Shown here in pieces: positions 44,609 through 53,157 of a stretch of 64,000 nucleotides of DNA. The number at the start of each line of letters is the position of its first letter. The first letter of the stretch is position 1. The notes below the pieces were generated by a model that had not been told where the DNA came from, did no database searches, and saw nothing but the letters and a program-made list of their open reading frames with translations. Origin of the DNA: Candidatus Melainabacteria bacterium (GTDB lineage: Bacteria; Cyanobacteriota; Vampirovibrionia; LMEP-6097); NCBI GenBank assembly GCA_005110385.1, contig DUDT01000004.1, positions 86,409 to 150,408 on the forward strand. Reading direction: 5' to 3'. Made by a program: the position numbers and the translations under genes.

Positions 44609-47464
44609 ATGGATATTTTTAGCGAATATAATCTAAGTAATAAATTAAAAGAAGTCGTAGATAATTTTGAATCTGAAAAGTTCAATTCGGCTATGGTACA
44701 GGCACTTATTTCAAATGCTTCTGAAATCATTGCTCCTTACTGGTCTTTAAAAACTTTTATTGCTGTAAATCCGTTAAAAGGCTTTGAAGATAAGCATTTT
44801 CTTGAAGCCGCGAAGCAAGCTAAGAAATATTTTTCGGCTAATTGTTTTTTAAAAAAATCTAAATATTTAGAACTCTATGATAGAGAGGAAATATCCTTAG
44901 CTGCTTTGAATGAACATTTCGAGAAGATGCTAGAGGATATAGAACTAGATATAAGGGTTTTAGATAAAGAGATAAATTTAAAGAAACTTTTTTGGGAAAT
45001 CTTTTTTTCTAGGGAATTAGAGTTTAAAAATTTAGCCAGTCCTTCTGTTTACCCGCATAGTAGAAGAGTTGAGAGTGGCGATCTACTAGATAAAGTTAAT
45101 AATTACATGATTAAGTTTTTTAATCATTTTTTTGATGAAGGAATAGCTGTTTGGCAGATGCCGAATAGAGAAAAAGGTTTTTATGCTGCATGGAAGGCTT
45201 TAGCTCTTTATGATTCAGACTTGAAACTTGATAAGCATTTACGAGAATGGTTTAAGCAGCTTCCAGACTGTCCTGAAAGAGCTTTAATAGTTTTACTTGA
45301 TTCACTTGGTATCAGGAGAGAAGATTGGGAAGAGTATTTGAAAGCTAGTTTAGCAGCTCTTCCGGGCTGGGCTTCATTTATAAAATGGCGTCATCTATAT
45401 GCTCATATTCCAGAATATAAAAAGTACCCAGCTTCTAAATTGGAATATTTAGCTGTTAGGCTTTGTGTTGAAGCTATTTTCTTGTTTGATTATTTTAGAG
45501 TTAATAATATTCAGCTGACCTGTTTTGAGGAATTAGAAAGGCTTTTAGCGAAGCAGGTTTTAACTAAAAATTTTAAGTCTCTAGAAGAATTAGAGCGTGA
45601 GAGGTATTTATTTGCTGATGAAAAATTAAAACTTACACTTAGTAACCTTTATTATGCTGATTTTTCAGCACTGACCAGTGAAGAGCTAATTTTAATCAGG
45701 ACTCCACTAAATCTTTTTCTAGAAAGAGAAGCGATGATATGGCTTTCTGCTTGGGAAGATAGCTTCCAGAAGCCTATTATTGATGGTATTTGCCGGAATC
45801 ACAGGAAATCTTCAATGGACGGTAAATCTATTCTGAATAATTCTTCAGCACTTTTTTTGAATTTATCTAAGTCTAAGCAACTTGCCCAAATGGTTTTCTG
45901 TATAGATGTCAGATCAGAGGGGATAAGACGCTGTATTGAAGCTGATTCTAGAATTGAGACTTTAGGATTTGCTGGTTTTTTTGGCTTGCCGATAAGCTAC
46001 AAGGAATATGATTCTATGGAATTTAAAGATGCTTGTCCAGTATTAATTAAACCCAAACACTTTATTGATGAGCAAGTACATAGTTCTTGCTCGCATAAGC
46101 TTGAGCAGTATGAATATTCTAATTCATTACTGAAAACGATTTTTAATGTCTATAAGGCTTTAAAAGCTAATATCGCATCTGCGTTTATATTTGCTGAAGC
46201 TTCTGGACCACTGTATATGCTCAGTATGATGATTAGGACTTTAACCCCTTCTCTAAACGCTGTACTAAGCAGGATCTCAGCTGCGATTAAACCTAAAATC
46301 TCCTTTGAGCCTATGCTTGATGTAAAAGATACAGTAATAAATGCTAAGAATACGGCTGATGAAAACCTTAGTCAGGCTGAAGTGAAACATATTTTTACAG
46401 GCTTAGCTAAAAAAGAACAGTTACTGTTCTCTGAAATGGCTTTAAGGCTAATGGGTTTAACACAGAATTTCGCTCCTTTAGTCGTCTTCTCTGGTCACGG
46501 AAGTACTACTGAGAATAATCCATATGCTTCTGCTTTAGACTGTGGAGCCTGTGCTGGTAATCACGGGGGCGTTAATGCTAAAGCTTTAGCGAAGATTCTA
46601 AATAAGCACGAGATTAGATTAGAGCTTGCTAAAAGAGGAATTAATATTCCAGATTCTACATTGTTTATAGGCGCTGAGCACAATACGACTACTGATGATT
46701 TTGAGTTTTATGATTATGAGCTTAAGACAAGTGAGCAAAGAAAGCTTCTTGCTGACTTAGAGGAATCATTAGTGCAGGCTAAGAAAGAGAATAATGCTAT
46801 TAGGCAGCTTAGTTTCCTTAATGCAGAAATTGGAGTTCGGCTATACGCCCAAAACGCAGAAAATGGAGTTTGCGAGCAGTCCCTGAGAAGGTCTATGGAT
46901 TGGTCAGAGGTAAGACCAGAATGGGGACTTGCTGGAAATACCAGTTTTATCATCGGCCCTCGTCATTTAAGTAAAGGACTTGATTTATCTAATCGTGCTT
47001 TTATGCACTCTTATGATTGGACTCAAGATTCTAATGGTTTACTTTTAGAAACGATTATGACTGCACCGATGGTAGTTACTCAGTGGATTAATAGTCAGTA
47101 TTATTTTTCTACTGTAGATAATGTGAATTTCGGTAGTGGTAGTAAAATTACACATAATATAGTTGGGAATTTTGGGGTGATGCAAGGCAATGCTAGTGAC
47201 CTTTATACGGGATTAGCTTTACAGTCGGTAATGAGTGCTGATGATGAACTCTATCATAGACCTTTGCGGTTGAGAGTTTTTATTTTTTCACCGATAGAGA
47301 GAGTGAAGAAGATTATTTCTAAAAACACTGTTTTGCAGAACCTTTTCTATAACGAATGGATAAGATTAGTGGTTTTAGATCCGAATACTAATGAGCTTTC
47401 TAGTCTTATTAGCCAAGATCACTGGAAAATACTTAAAAGCGATAATACAATAGGAGTTGAGTAA
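44609..47464 (+). CDS. dabA: DabA: zinc-dependent vectorial CO2 hydration subunit (DUF2309)
   Basis: 951 residues. DabA is a carbonic-anhydrase-like protein that needs DabB. The zinc-site residues known from Halothiobacillus DabA are present: Cys431 and Asp433 (CIDVRSEG), His630 (FSGHGSTTENNPYAS) and Cys645 (LDCGACAGNHGG); the 15-residue His-Cys spacing matches. The family motif DWSEVRPEWGLAGN is near 765. Residues 738-759 (NAEIGVRLY, then NAENGVCEQSL) are encoded by two halves of a dispersed palindromic repeat inserted in frame in a variable linker. The start has a GGAAG site 9 bases upstream. Confidence 0.9.
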   Translation: MDIFSEYNLSNKLKEVVDNFESEKFNSAMVQALISNASEIIAPYWSLKTFIAVNPLKGFEDKHFLEAAKQAKKYFSANCFLKKSKYLELYDREEISLAALNEHFEKMLEDIELDIRVLDKEINLKKLFWEIFFSRELEFKNLASPSVYPHSRRVESGDLLDKVNNYMIKFFNHFFDEGIAVWQMPNREKGFYAAWKALALYDSDLKLDKHLREWFKQLPDCPERALIVLLDSLGIRREDWEEYLKASLAALPGWASFIKWRHLYAHIPEYKKYPASKLEYLAVRLCVEAIFLFDYFRVNNIQLTCFEELERLLAKQVLTKNFKSLEELERERYLFADEKLKLTLSNLYYADFSALTSEELILIRTPLNLFLEREAMIWLSAWEDSFQKPIIDGICRNHRKSSMDGKSILNNSSALFLNLSKSKQLAQMVFCIDVRSEGIRRCIEADSRIETLGFAGFFGLPISYKEYDSMEFKDACPVLIKPKHFIDEQVHSSCSHKLEQYEYSNSLLKTIFNVYKALKANIASAFIFAEASGPLYMLSMMIRTLTPSLNAVLSRISAAIKPKISFEPMLDVKDTVINAKNTADENLSQAEVKHIFTGLAKKEQLLFSEMALRLMGLTQNFAPLVVFSGHGSTTENNPYASALDCGACAGNHGGVNAKALAKILNKHEIRLELAKRGINIPDSTLFIGAEHNTTTDDFEFYDYELKTSEQRKLLADLEESLVQAKKENNAIRQLSFLNAEIGVRLYAQNAENGVCEQSLRRSMDWSEVRPEWGLAGNTSFIIGPRHLSKGLDLSNRAFMHSYDWTQDSNGLLLETIMTAPMVVTQWINSQYYFSTVDNVNFGSGSKITHNIVGNFGVMQGNASDLYTGLALQSVMSADDELYHRPLRLRVFIFSPIERVKKIISKNTVLQNLFYNEWIRLVVLDPNTNELSSLISQDHWKILKSDNTIGVE
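46820..46884 (+). repeat. Dispersed palindromic repeat inside dabA (two right halves)
   Basis: Half 1 (46820-46850) reads AATGCAGAAATTGGAGTTCG and ends in GGCTATACGCCC, matching the right arm of the recQ/carA copy. Half 2 (46853-46884) reads AACGCAGAAAATGGAGTTTG and ends in CGAGCAGTCCCT, matching the right arm inside tsaC. Both are in frame and translated as NAEIGV and NAENGVCEQSL. Confidence 0.8.
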
Positions 47465-47466
47465 AA

Positions 47467-47823
47467 ATGATAGATTCACATTACGATGAAGAGGGTACTA
47501 GCATAGAGTTAAGCAAAATGCTTAAGCTCGAGATTATAGTTTCAGGCGAGGATGAAGCTATGGTAACAGAGATGATTCAGAAAGCTGGTGTCACGGGCTA
47601 TACGATAATCCCAAACGTTTCAGGATATGGTCATGATGGCTTTCATGAAGGGAGGCTTCTCTTCAATGATATGGCAAGCTTGATAATGATAATGACGGTG
47701 GCACCGCAGTCAGTGATTAACTCTGTAGCTAAAGGCATGAAAACCTTATTTGAAGAGAAGTCTGGGGTTATGTTTGTTTCTGAGGTTTCGGTGGCGAGAA
47801 TGGGGTATTTTTCGACGGTTTAA
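47467..47823 (+). CDS. P-II family signal protein of the DAB operon
   Basis: A 118-residue P-II-like protein: LKLEIIVSGEDEAMVTEMI, a T-loop region VSGYGHDGFHEGRLLFND, and a C-terminal strand FVSEVSVARMGYFSTV. It starts two bases after the dabA stop, so it is clearly part of this operon. P-II-like proteins beside DAB or carboxysome genes are thought to sense nucleotides or bicarbonate and adjust carbon uptake. The uridylylated tyrosine of GlnB cannot be confirmed by eye. Confidence 0.8.
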   Translation: MIDSHYDEEGTSIELSKMLKLEIIVSGEDEAMVTEMIQKAGVTGYTIIPNVSGYGHDGFHEGRLLFNDMASLIMIMTVAPQSVINSVAKGMKTLFEEKSGVMFVSEVSVARMGYFSTV

Positions 47824-47850
47824 AGGTAGTCCTAGCTTGGGAAGTGCTTT

Positions 47851-49029
47851 TCAGATCATTTTTAAAACGTCTTCCCACGGCAGAACGAGGATGCCATTTT
47901 CTAGTTTATTAGGTTTATCTGTAAGTGAAGCACAGATTAATTCAGCTTTAGGAAACACTTTGGCGAAGGATTCTAAGCCTTTTAACTTTTCTTTATGAGG
48001 ATTATTATTAGCTTTAATTTCAATAGCTATAATGCTTTTGTCTGGTTTCTCTATAATTAAATCTACTTCAGTCTCTTCATTTACTCGATAAAATGAGAAT
48101 TTATAATCATTATTTTTATATTTAGATTTATAGATGATCTCCTTTATAAGCCAATGCTCAAAAGATTTTCCATATTCTTTTGTTTTCTTCATCAGTGGCA
48201 CCTGTACTTTATTTACAAGTGCTCTTTGTACGCCAGTATCAAAGAAATAAAATTTAGGGCTTTTAGCGATCTGCTGCCTGGTAGACCTCTTGATAGGCAT
48301 TAACATAAAGCCCATTAAAGTATCTACCAGTATTTGATAATATTCTTTTATGGTATTCAGGCTAACACCCGTATCCTGAGCGATATTGCTGTAATTGATT
48401 AAATTCCCATTTTCCTCAGATGCTAAGAAAAGAAATTCGTTAAAAGCATTTAGATTTCTCACCAAAGCTTCTTCCTTAATTTCTTCTTTGATATAAGTAT
48501 TAGTGTAGGTTTTAAGGATTTCGTATTTTATTTCATTGTCATGATGCAGATAGACACTAGGCAGGGAGCCATAACTAAGAACGTTATTTAGATTAAATAT
48601 AATATTTTCATTATCAGCTATTTCTTCATAGATAAAAGGGTACAAAGTTCTCTCTATCGCTCTTCCCGCTAATAGATTACCTTGTGATTTTTTTAATTTA
48701 CGGGAACTAGAACCAGTGAGAATAAAGTAAGGGGGATTTTTAAGATTTTCTATTACTCTATGAGTTTCATCTAGTATCCATGGTAGTTTTTGGACTTCAT
48801 CGACTAGAATATACTTTATTTTTTTGTTTCTAGACTTGATTTCATCGAAAAATATACTAGGATCTCTCTCTAGCTTTCGTAAAAGGCTAAAATCTAGTAG
48901 ATCATATTTTAGTGTTTCATCTTCAGGAAATTTATGTTTTAATAAAGTGCTTTTTCCGACCTGTCTAGGACCGAAAAGTAGAAAACTAATTTTCTTAGGA
49001 ATTTTAATAGATCTGCTTATATATTCCAT
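47851..49029 (-). CDS. AAA ATPase with DUF4143
   Basis: 392 residues: P-loop LFGPRQVGKSTLLKH (about 17-31), Walker B YILVDEVQKLP, sensor FILTGSSSRK, and a C-terminal DUF4143 domain with YYFDTGVQRALV-like and FEHWLIKEI, ending in a PD-(D/E)XK-like part (YRVNEETEVDLIIEK, IAIEIKANN). This family is common in bacteria, often in many copies, with no firm function. It has a sister gene on the other side of a 230-bp region containing three palindromes. It is convergent with the P-II gene. Confidence 0.85.
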   Translation of the reverse strand: MEYISRSIKIPKKISFLLFGPRQVGKSTLLKHKFPEDETLKYDLLDFSLLRKLERDPSIFFDEIKSRNKKIKYILVDEVQKLPWILDETHRVIENLKNPPYFILTGSSSRKLKKSQGNLLAGRAIERTLYPFIYEEIADNENIIFNLNNVLSYGSLPSVYLHHDNEIKYEILKTYTNTYIKEEIKEEALVRNLNAFNEFLFLASEENGNLINYSNIAQDTGVSLNTIKEYYQILVDTLMGFMLMPIKRSTRQQIAKSPKFYFFDTGVQRALVNKVQVPLMKKTKEYGKSFEHWLIKEIIYKSKYKNNDYKFSFYRVNEETEVDLIIEKPDKSIIAIEIKANNNPHKEKLKGLESFAKVFPKAELICASLTDKPNKLENGILVLPWEDVLKMI

Positions 49030-49050
49030 GGAGTTATTATACCCTTTAAA

Positions 49051-49101
49051 TCTGAAGTGCTATTGCAGATTATAGCTATAAATATGCAGTAGCACTTCAG
49101 A
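49051..49101. repeat. Inverted repeat 1 between the DUF4143 ATPases
   Basis: TCTGAAGTGCTATTGCA (49051-49067) and TGCAGTAGCACTTCAGA (49085-49101) pair at 16 of 17 positions around a 17-base loop. It starts 22 bp upstream of the leftward ATPase gene and could be its operator or a cruciform. Confidence 0.75.
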
Positions 49102-49118
49102 TGAGTTGTGACTTGGCA

Positions 49119-49142
49119 CTGTTGTCGAACGTGTGACAACAG
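49119..49142. repeat. Inverted repeat 2 between the DUF4143 ATPases
   Basis: CTGTTGTC and GACAACAG, a perfect 8-bp stem with an 8-base loop (GAACGTGT). The CGAACGTG and ACTG parts faintly resemble the dispersed repeat family, but the match is weak. Confidence 0.55.
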
Positions 49143-49207
49143 CAAAAATTTGGATAACCTGATGAAATATAGGCTATATTTATCTATTATTGTTCATGCG
49201 GGTACGT

Positions 49208-49242
49208 CATGAAATTTCGGTGCTTGACACCGAAATTTCATG
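49208..49242. promoter_or_regulatory. Inverted repeat 3 overlapping the promoter of the rightward ATPase
   Basis: CATGAAATTTCGGTG and CACCGAAATTTCATG form a perfect 15-bp inverted repeat with a 5-base loop. A TTGACA (49225-49230) lies across the loop and right arm, and a -10-like sequence (CATAATG/TAATGT) follows about 14-16 bp downstream, just before the start codon. A repressor bound here would block the -35 region. Confidence 0.7.
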
Positions 49243-49256
49243 GCATAATGTAAGTG

Positions 49257-50423
49257 ATGCTTTTGATCGAAAGAAAAAAAGAAATAAAAAAAATAAAAGA
49301 GAAGTTAAGCTATTCTCCAGCTTTGGCTATATTGGGTCCACGTCAATGTGGTAAAACCACTTTAGCAAGAGAGTTTGAGAAAACTTTAAATCCTAAAAAA
49401 GTGTATTTTTTTGATTTAGAGAATCCTACAGATTTAAAACTTTTTGAAAATCCGTATCTTTTACTAGCAGATTTAAAAGGCTATGTTTTTATTGATGAGG
49501 TTCAGAGAAAGCCAGACCTGTTCCCTGTTTTAAGAGTATTGATTGATAAGAATGAATCTGTAACTAAGTTTATACTTTTAGGTAGTGCCTCGCCTGAATT
49601 ACTTAGTCGAAGCTCTGAATCTCTTGCTGGAAGAATTAGCTATTTAGAGTTAGGTGGTCTAAGCTTAGATATTTTAGATATAAATGATACGAGGAAGTTG
49701 TGGCTAAGAGGTGGCTTTCCTCGTTCTTTTTTAGCGAAGAATGATGAAGCCTCATTTGCTTGGCGGGAAGATTTTATTAGTACTTTTCTTGAAAGAGATA
49801 TTCCTAGTCTTGGTATTAAGATCGGGACTAATGCTTTGAGGCGCTTCTGGACTATGCTTGCTCATTATCATGGGCAGATTTATAACAGCTCTGAAATAGC
49901 AAAGAGCCTCGGAGTCAGTGATACCACGGCTAGGCATTATTTAGATATTCTAGTAAACACTTTCGTGATTCGTGAGTTATCCCCTTGGCACAGTAATACT
50001 AAAAAAAGATTAGTTAAAAGACCTAAAATTTACTTTAGAGATTCTGGTCTCTTTCACTCTTTGAGTCAGATATCTACATTTAAGCAGCTTTATAATCATC
50101 CTCATATGGGTAGTTCGTGGGAAAATTTTGTTATAGAGCAGTGTATTAGCTTTTTAGATCTTAAAGCAAATTCTGTTTTTTTCTGGGGAGTACATGCACA
50201 GGCGGAATTAGATCTTTTATATTTTAAAGACACTAAAGCTTATGGCATAGAGGTTAAATTTAATGAAGCTCCTAGCGTGACTAAATCCATGCAACTAGCT
50301 TTAGAAGAGCTGAATCTAGAAAAGCTTTATATTATTTATCCAGGTGACAGGCTGGCAGAGCTTGATAAAAAAATTATTTTATTACCATTTAAAAATTTTC
50401 AAACTCTATGCCAAAAATCCTAG
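49257..50423 (+). CDS. AAA ATPase with DUF4143 (second copy)
   Basis: About 388 residues from the ATG at 49257 (a GTG lies one codon before). P-loop ILGPRQCGKTTLAREF, Walker B VFIDEVQRKPD, sensor FILLGSASPELL, an HTH-like part (NSSEIAKSLGVSDTTARHYL), YFRDSGLFHSL, and a nuclease-like C-terminus (AELDLLYFKDTKAYGIEVKF in part). It is only distantly similar to its divergent neighbour. The -10-like sequence is a few bases upstream of the start, so the mRNA may be leaderless. The end overlaps the tsaC start by 16 bp. Confidence 0.85.
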   Translation: MLLIERKKEIKKIKEKLSYSPALAILGPRQCGKTTLAREFEKTLNPKKVYFFDLENPTDLKLFENPYLLLADLKGYVFIDEVQRKPDLFPVLRVLIDKNESVTKFILLGSASPELLSRSSESLAGRISYLELGGLSLDILDINDTRKLWLRGGFPRSFLAKNDEASFAWREDFISTFLERDIPSLGIKIGTNALRRFWTMLAHYHGQIYNSSEIAKSLGVSDTTARHYLDILVNTFVIRELSPWHSNTKKRLVKRPKIYFRDSGLFHSLSQISTFKQLYNHPHMGSSWENFVIEQCISFLDLKANSVFFWGVHAQAELDLLYFKDTKAYGIEVKFNEAPSVTKSMQLALEELNLEKLYIIYPGDRLAELDKKIILLPFKNFQTLCQKS

Positions 50424-51583
50424 ACACCAGTCAAAATAGTTTAAATAAAGCATTAGAGCTTTTAAATTCCGATGATGTAATCGCTATCCCAACTGAAACA
50501 GTCTATGGCTTAGCGGCTTCAGCCGCTAGTACTAAAGCAGTGGAAAAAGTTTTTAAAATTAAAGGTAGACCTAGTTTTAATCCTATAATTTCTCATTATG
50601 CTACTCTAGATGAGATTTTTAAAGATGTAATTTATGACGAACGTGTAGTTAAGCTTGCTGAAATCTTTTGGCCAGGTCCGCTCACTATAATTTTAAATAA
50701 AACTAAAAACTCTAGAATCTCTGAAATAGTCTGTGCTGGTTTAAATACCGCGGGGGTAAGGATTCCACGACACCCTTTTACGCTTGAACTATTAAGGCGG
50801 TTCGCTGCCCCAGTCGCAGCACCTAGCGCTAATCCCTCTGGGAGACTAAGTCCTAGCTCTGCTGCTCATGTGGCTAAGCTTTTTCCGGATCATGAGGCGG
50901 GTGAAAGCACGGAAATTGGAGTTTCACAAGATGGGACTGCTCACAAACGTGCAAGTTCAAGGCTGAGGAGGACGAATGACCGCAGTGTACTGCGAGTACA
51001 TGAGGATCATGAGGATGACGGAAACGCAGAAACTAGAGTTTGCGAGCAGTACCTTGAGTGGATAGTGGATGGTGGTAACTGTGAGTGTGGCTTAGAGTCT
51101 ACAGTTTTAGATTTAAGTAATTCTTTGCCTAAATTACTGCGTTATGGTAGTGTGTCTGTGATGGAATTAAAGAATATTCTTGGTGAAATTGCTCTGCCAG
51201 AGCAAGATGAGAGTATCAGATCTCCGGGTATGCTTTTAAAGCATTATGCACCTAAATGTAAATTACGCTTAAATTACAGTTTTAATGATAAGCCTTTTGA
51301 GAATGAAGCTTTAATTGCGTTTGGATCTATTGCAGAGGCATTGATTCAGAGCTCGAGTAAGATGACTGAAAGTGATTTAAATTTTTCATTTAGAAAAATT
51401 ATAAATATTAGTCCTAGTGCTGATTTAGATGAAGCTGCATCTAAGCTCTTTGCTAGTTTACATGAGCTAGAAAATTTGGGAGTAGATAGTATAACTGTGA
51501 TGCCTATTCCCTATGATTCTGTAGGTAAAGCCATTAATGATAGGCTTTTACGTGCAGCAGAGGGTAGTAAAGATTTAGGATGA
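50408..51583 (+). CDS. sua5: Threonylcarbamoyl-AMP synthase (TsaC/Sua5) with an inserted repeat peptide
   Basis: 391 residues. The YrdC domain shows IPTETVYGLAASA, KIKGRPSFNPIISHY, WPGPLTIIL, TAGVRIPRHP, VAAPSANPSGRLSPSSAAHV in part and LESTVLDL. A C-terminal Sua5 domain (about 265-391; RSPGMLLKHYAPK) is present. It makes threonylcarbamoyl-AMP for the t6A37 modification of tRNAs reading ANN codons. Between HVAKLFPDH and EWIVDGGNCECGLEST about 52 residues (164-216) are extra compared with the family; they are encoded by a palindromic repeat in frame. The active-site residues flank the insertion but seem intact. Its 16-bp overlap with the ATPase gene is unusual. Confidence 0.9.
   Translation: MPKILDTSQNSLNKALELLNSDDVIAIPTETVYGLAASAASTKAVEKVFKIKGRPSFNPIISHYATLDEIFKDVIYDERVVKLAEIFWPGPLTIILNKTKNSRISEIVCAGLNTAGVRIPRHPFTLELLRRFAAPVAAPSANPSGRLSPSSAAHVAKLFPDHEAGESTEIGVSQDGTAHKRASSRLRRTNDRSVLRVHEDHEDDGNAETRVCEQYLEWIVDGGNCECGLESTVLDLSNSLPKLLRYGSVSVMELKNILGEIALPEQDESIRSPGMLLKHYAPKCKLRLNYSFNDKPFENEALIAFGSIAEALIQSSSKMTESDLNFSFRKIINISPSADLDEAASKLFASLHELENLGVDSITVMPIPYDSVGKAINDRLLRAAEGSKDLG
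50906..51054 (+). repeat. Dispersed palindromic repeat inside tsaC/sua5
   Basis: The left part has a GGAAATTGGAGTTTC half (50911-50925) and then GGGACTGCTCACAAAC (50933-50948), followed by GTGCAAGTTCAAGG. The right part (51023-51054) reads AACGCAGAAACTAGAGTTTG then CGAGCAGTACCT. Bases 50933-50948 pair with 51038-51053 at 14 of 16 positions. The centre holds GCAGTGTACTGC and repeated ATGAGGAT. The whole stretch is open and translated in frame. Confidence 0.85.
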
Positions 51584-51591
51584 TTGATAAA

Positions 51592-53052
51592 TTACTTCAT
51601 GTTTTTTTGAGCTTCTAAATCATTAAAAATCTGATTCATTGGCTTTGCGAAAGAACTTCCTTCGTAATATTGGTATAGCTGACCCTGTTTATCTATCCTG
51701 TAGTTTTTAATCACAGCTTCATATTTTTGTGTAGTGTCGTCATAATATACTTCATAACTCTGTAGCTTACTTGGACCCACAATGAGTTTGTTTTTTACTG
51801 TTGCATATTTTCTATTTATTTCATTACGGATTTTTAAATCTTCTAAAGTTAATTCTGTCGGTGTTGACTTCTGTTTCTTTATTAATTTTTCTAATTCGGT
51901 CAATGTCGTAAGATCAGATTCGCTAGCTTTTGGTACAGAGTTAAAGTCACGTCCAAGAAAGGAATCACCAAGCTTATTATCTACTACTGGAACTTCCACT
52001 GTGTTTAAATTCTTGGGATCATTATTGGTGTATCGAATATAAATAATCTGATCATATTTATTTCTCTCCGCACTAATCCATATTTCATCTGCATCTACGT
52101 ATTCAGCTGTCTGTGAGAGTTTAGAATTGTAGGGTTTTAATTTGCCATCTTCAGCTCGGGAGCTAATGGTTTTTATTCCTTCAACAAGTCTTATAAGATC
52201 AACTTCGTCATCTCTATTACCAATTGCAGTCACGTATTTCCCTCCAGAGGGGTGTGCATTAAGAATATCAACTATAGCTAAAGCTTGAATTAATTCTTGT
52301 CCTGTCTCAATTAGATTTTCATTACCAGTCACAAGCTTGCGTTGAAATTCCTCTAGAATGCCTGAACGATAAGGCTCTTTAAAGTAATTAGAAGCATTAA
52401 TGGAAGAAGGGCTTAAGTTATTTTTTGATTCAAAGTCTTCTGGTAATAAAGATTTTAAATCTTTCTCTTTTATTACGAGGGCAGAAGAACCAACGGAAGA
52501 AGAAACCACAAGAGGCTTGTCTGGATTTTCTTCTGAAATTTTTTTTATTTGATTCACTATATCATCTGCTAAAGGACCAGTTTTGTTAAGGTGTTTAGTC
52601 TTTATACATGGGCTGTCAAGTTTAATTGCCATTTCATGCAGACTAGCGTGGTTTACCGTTATTTCACCTGGATCAATTTTATTATTTACGTTAATTTCGT
52701 TTTTAGGATTTAATGTTAAAGGACTGTCTATAATTAAAGCAAGCCTTTTAGATTGTTCTTTCTTAAGAGGGTGATTGATAGGGCAAGTATCTATAGGGAG
52801 TTGCTGTAGTCCATCAGATTCATCTGAGGGAGATAAATAATTCCAATTATCAAGTAACAGTTTTTTTTCACTACCATTTGTTGGTTCGTATTGATTAAGC
52901 TCCCTGTAGCTTATAAAATTATCGCCATTTGTATCAATTTTTTTTATATTTTCTGAAATCATTCCCATCACTGATTCTGGAATCTCTGAGGACTTTTTAT
53001 AGAAATCTAATATATTACTAATAGAGTGTTTAGAATCCATTATTGAACGCAT
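51592..53052 (-). CDS. EF-hand-containing hypothetical protein
   Basis: 486 residues; M1 and M5 are both possible starts. A calcium-binding EF-hand loop DTNGDNFISYRE is at about residues 35-47, with the ligands at positions 1, 3, 5 and 12 present. The rest is polar, without signal peptide or membrane helix. It includes DTCPINHPLKKEQSKRLALI and a SDEIN-type alternation, and a segment (NHASLHEMAIKLDSPCIKTK in part, KPLVVSSSVGSS) that could be a Rossmann-like or protease fold. The family is not recognised. It is divergent from crtZ. Confidence 0.6.
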   Translation of the reverse strand: MRSIMDSKHSISNILDFYKKSSEIPESVMGMISENIKKIDTNGDNFISYRELNQYEPTNGSEKKLLLDNWNYLSPSDESDGLQQLPIDTCPINHPLKKEQSKRLALIIDSPLTLNPKNEINVNNKIDPGEITVNHASLHEMAIKLDSPCIKTKHLNKTGPLADDIVNQIKKISEENPDKPLVVSSSVGSSALVIKEKDLKSLLPEDFESKNNLSPSSINASNYFKEPYRSGILEEFQRKLVTGNENLIETGQELIQALAIVDILNAHPSGGKYVTAIGNRDDEVDLIRLVEGIKTISSRAEDGKLKPYNSKLSQTAEYVDADEIWISAERNKYDQIIYIRYTNNDPKNLNTVEVPVVDNKLGDSFLGRDFNSVPKASESDLTTLTELEKLIKKQKSTPTELTLEDLKIRNEINRKYATVKNKLIVGPSKLQSYEVYYDDTTQKYEAVIKNYRIDKQGQLYQYYEGSSFAKPMNQIFNDLEAQKNMK

Positions 53053-53157
53053 GTATTTATAAAGATAAGAAACTCTAACTTTTCATCTTTATTTTGAGAG
53101 AAGACAGTAAGAAATTACGTCGAACTCTGCATAGCCTCTTGCTAGAATTATCTTAGA

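Noticed and set aside
49119..49142. Inverted repeat 2 as a member of the palindromic repeat family
   Set aside because: It shares only CGAACGT and ACTG fragments; the core AACGCAGAAA is missing.
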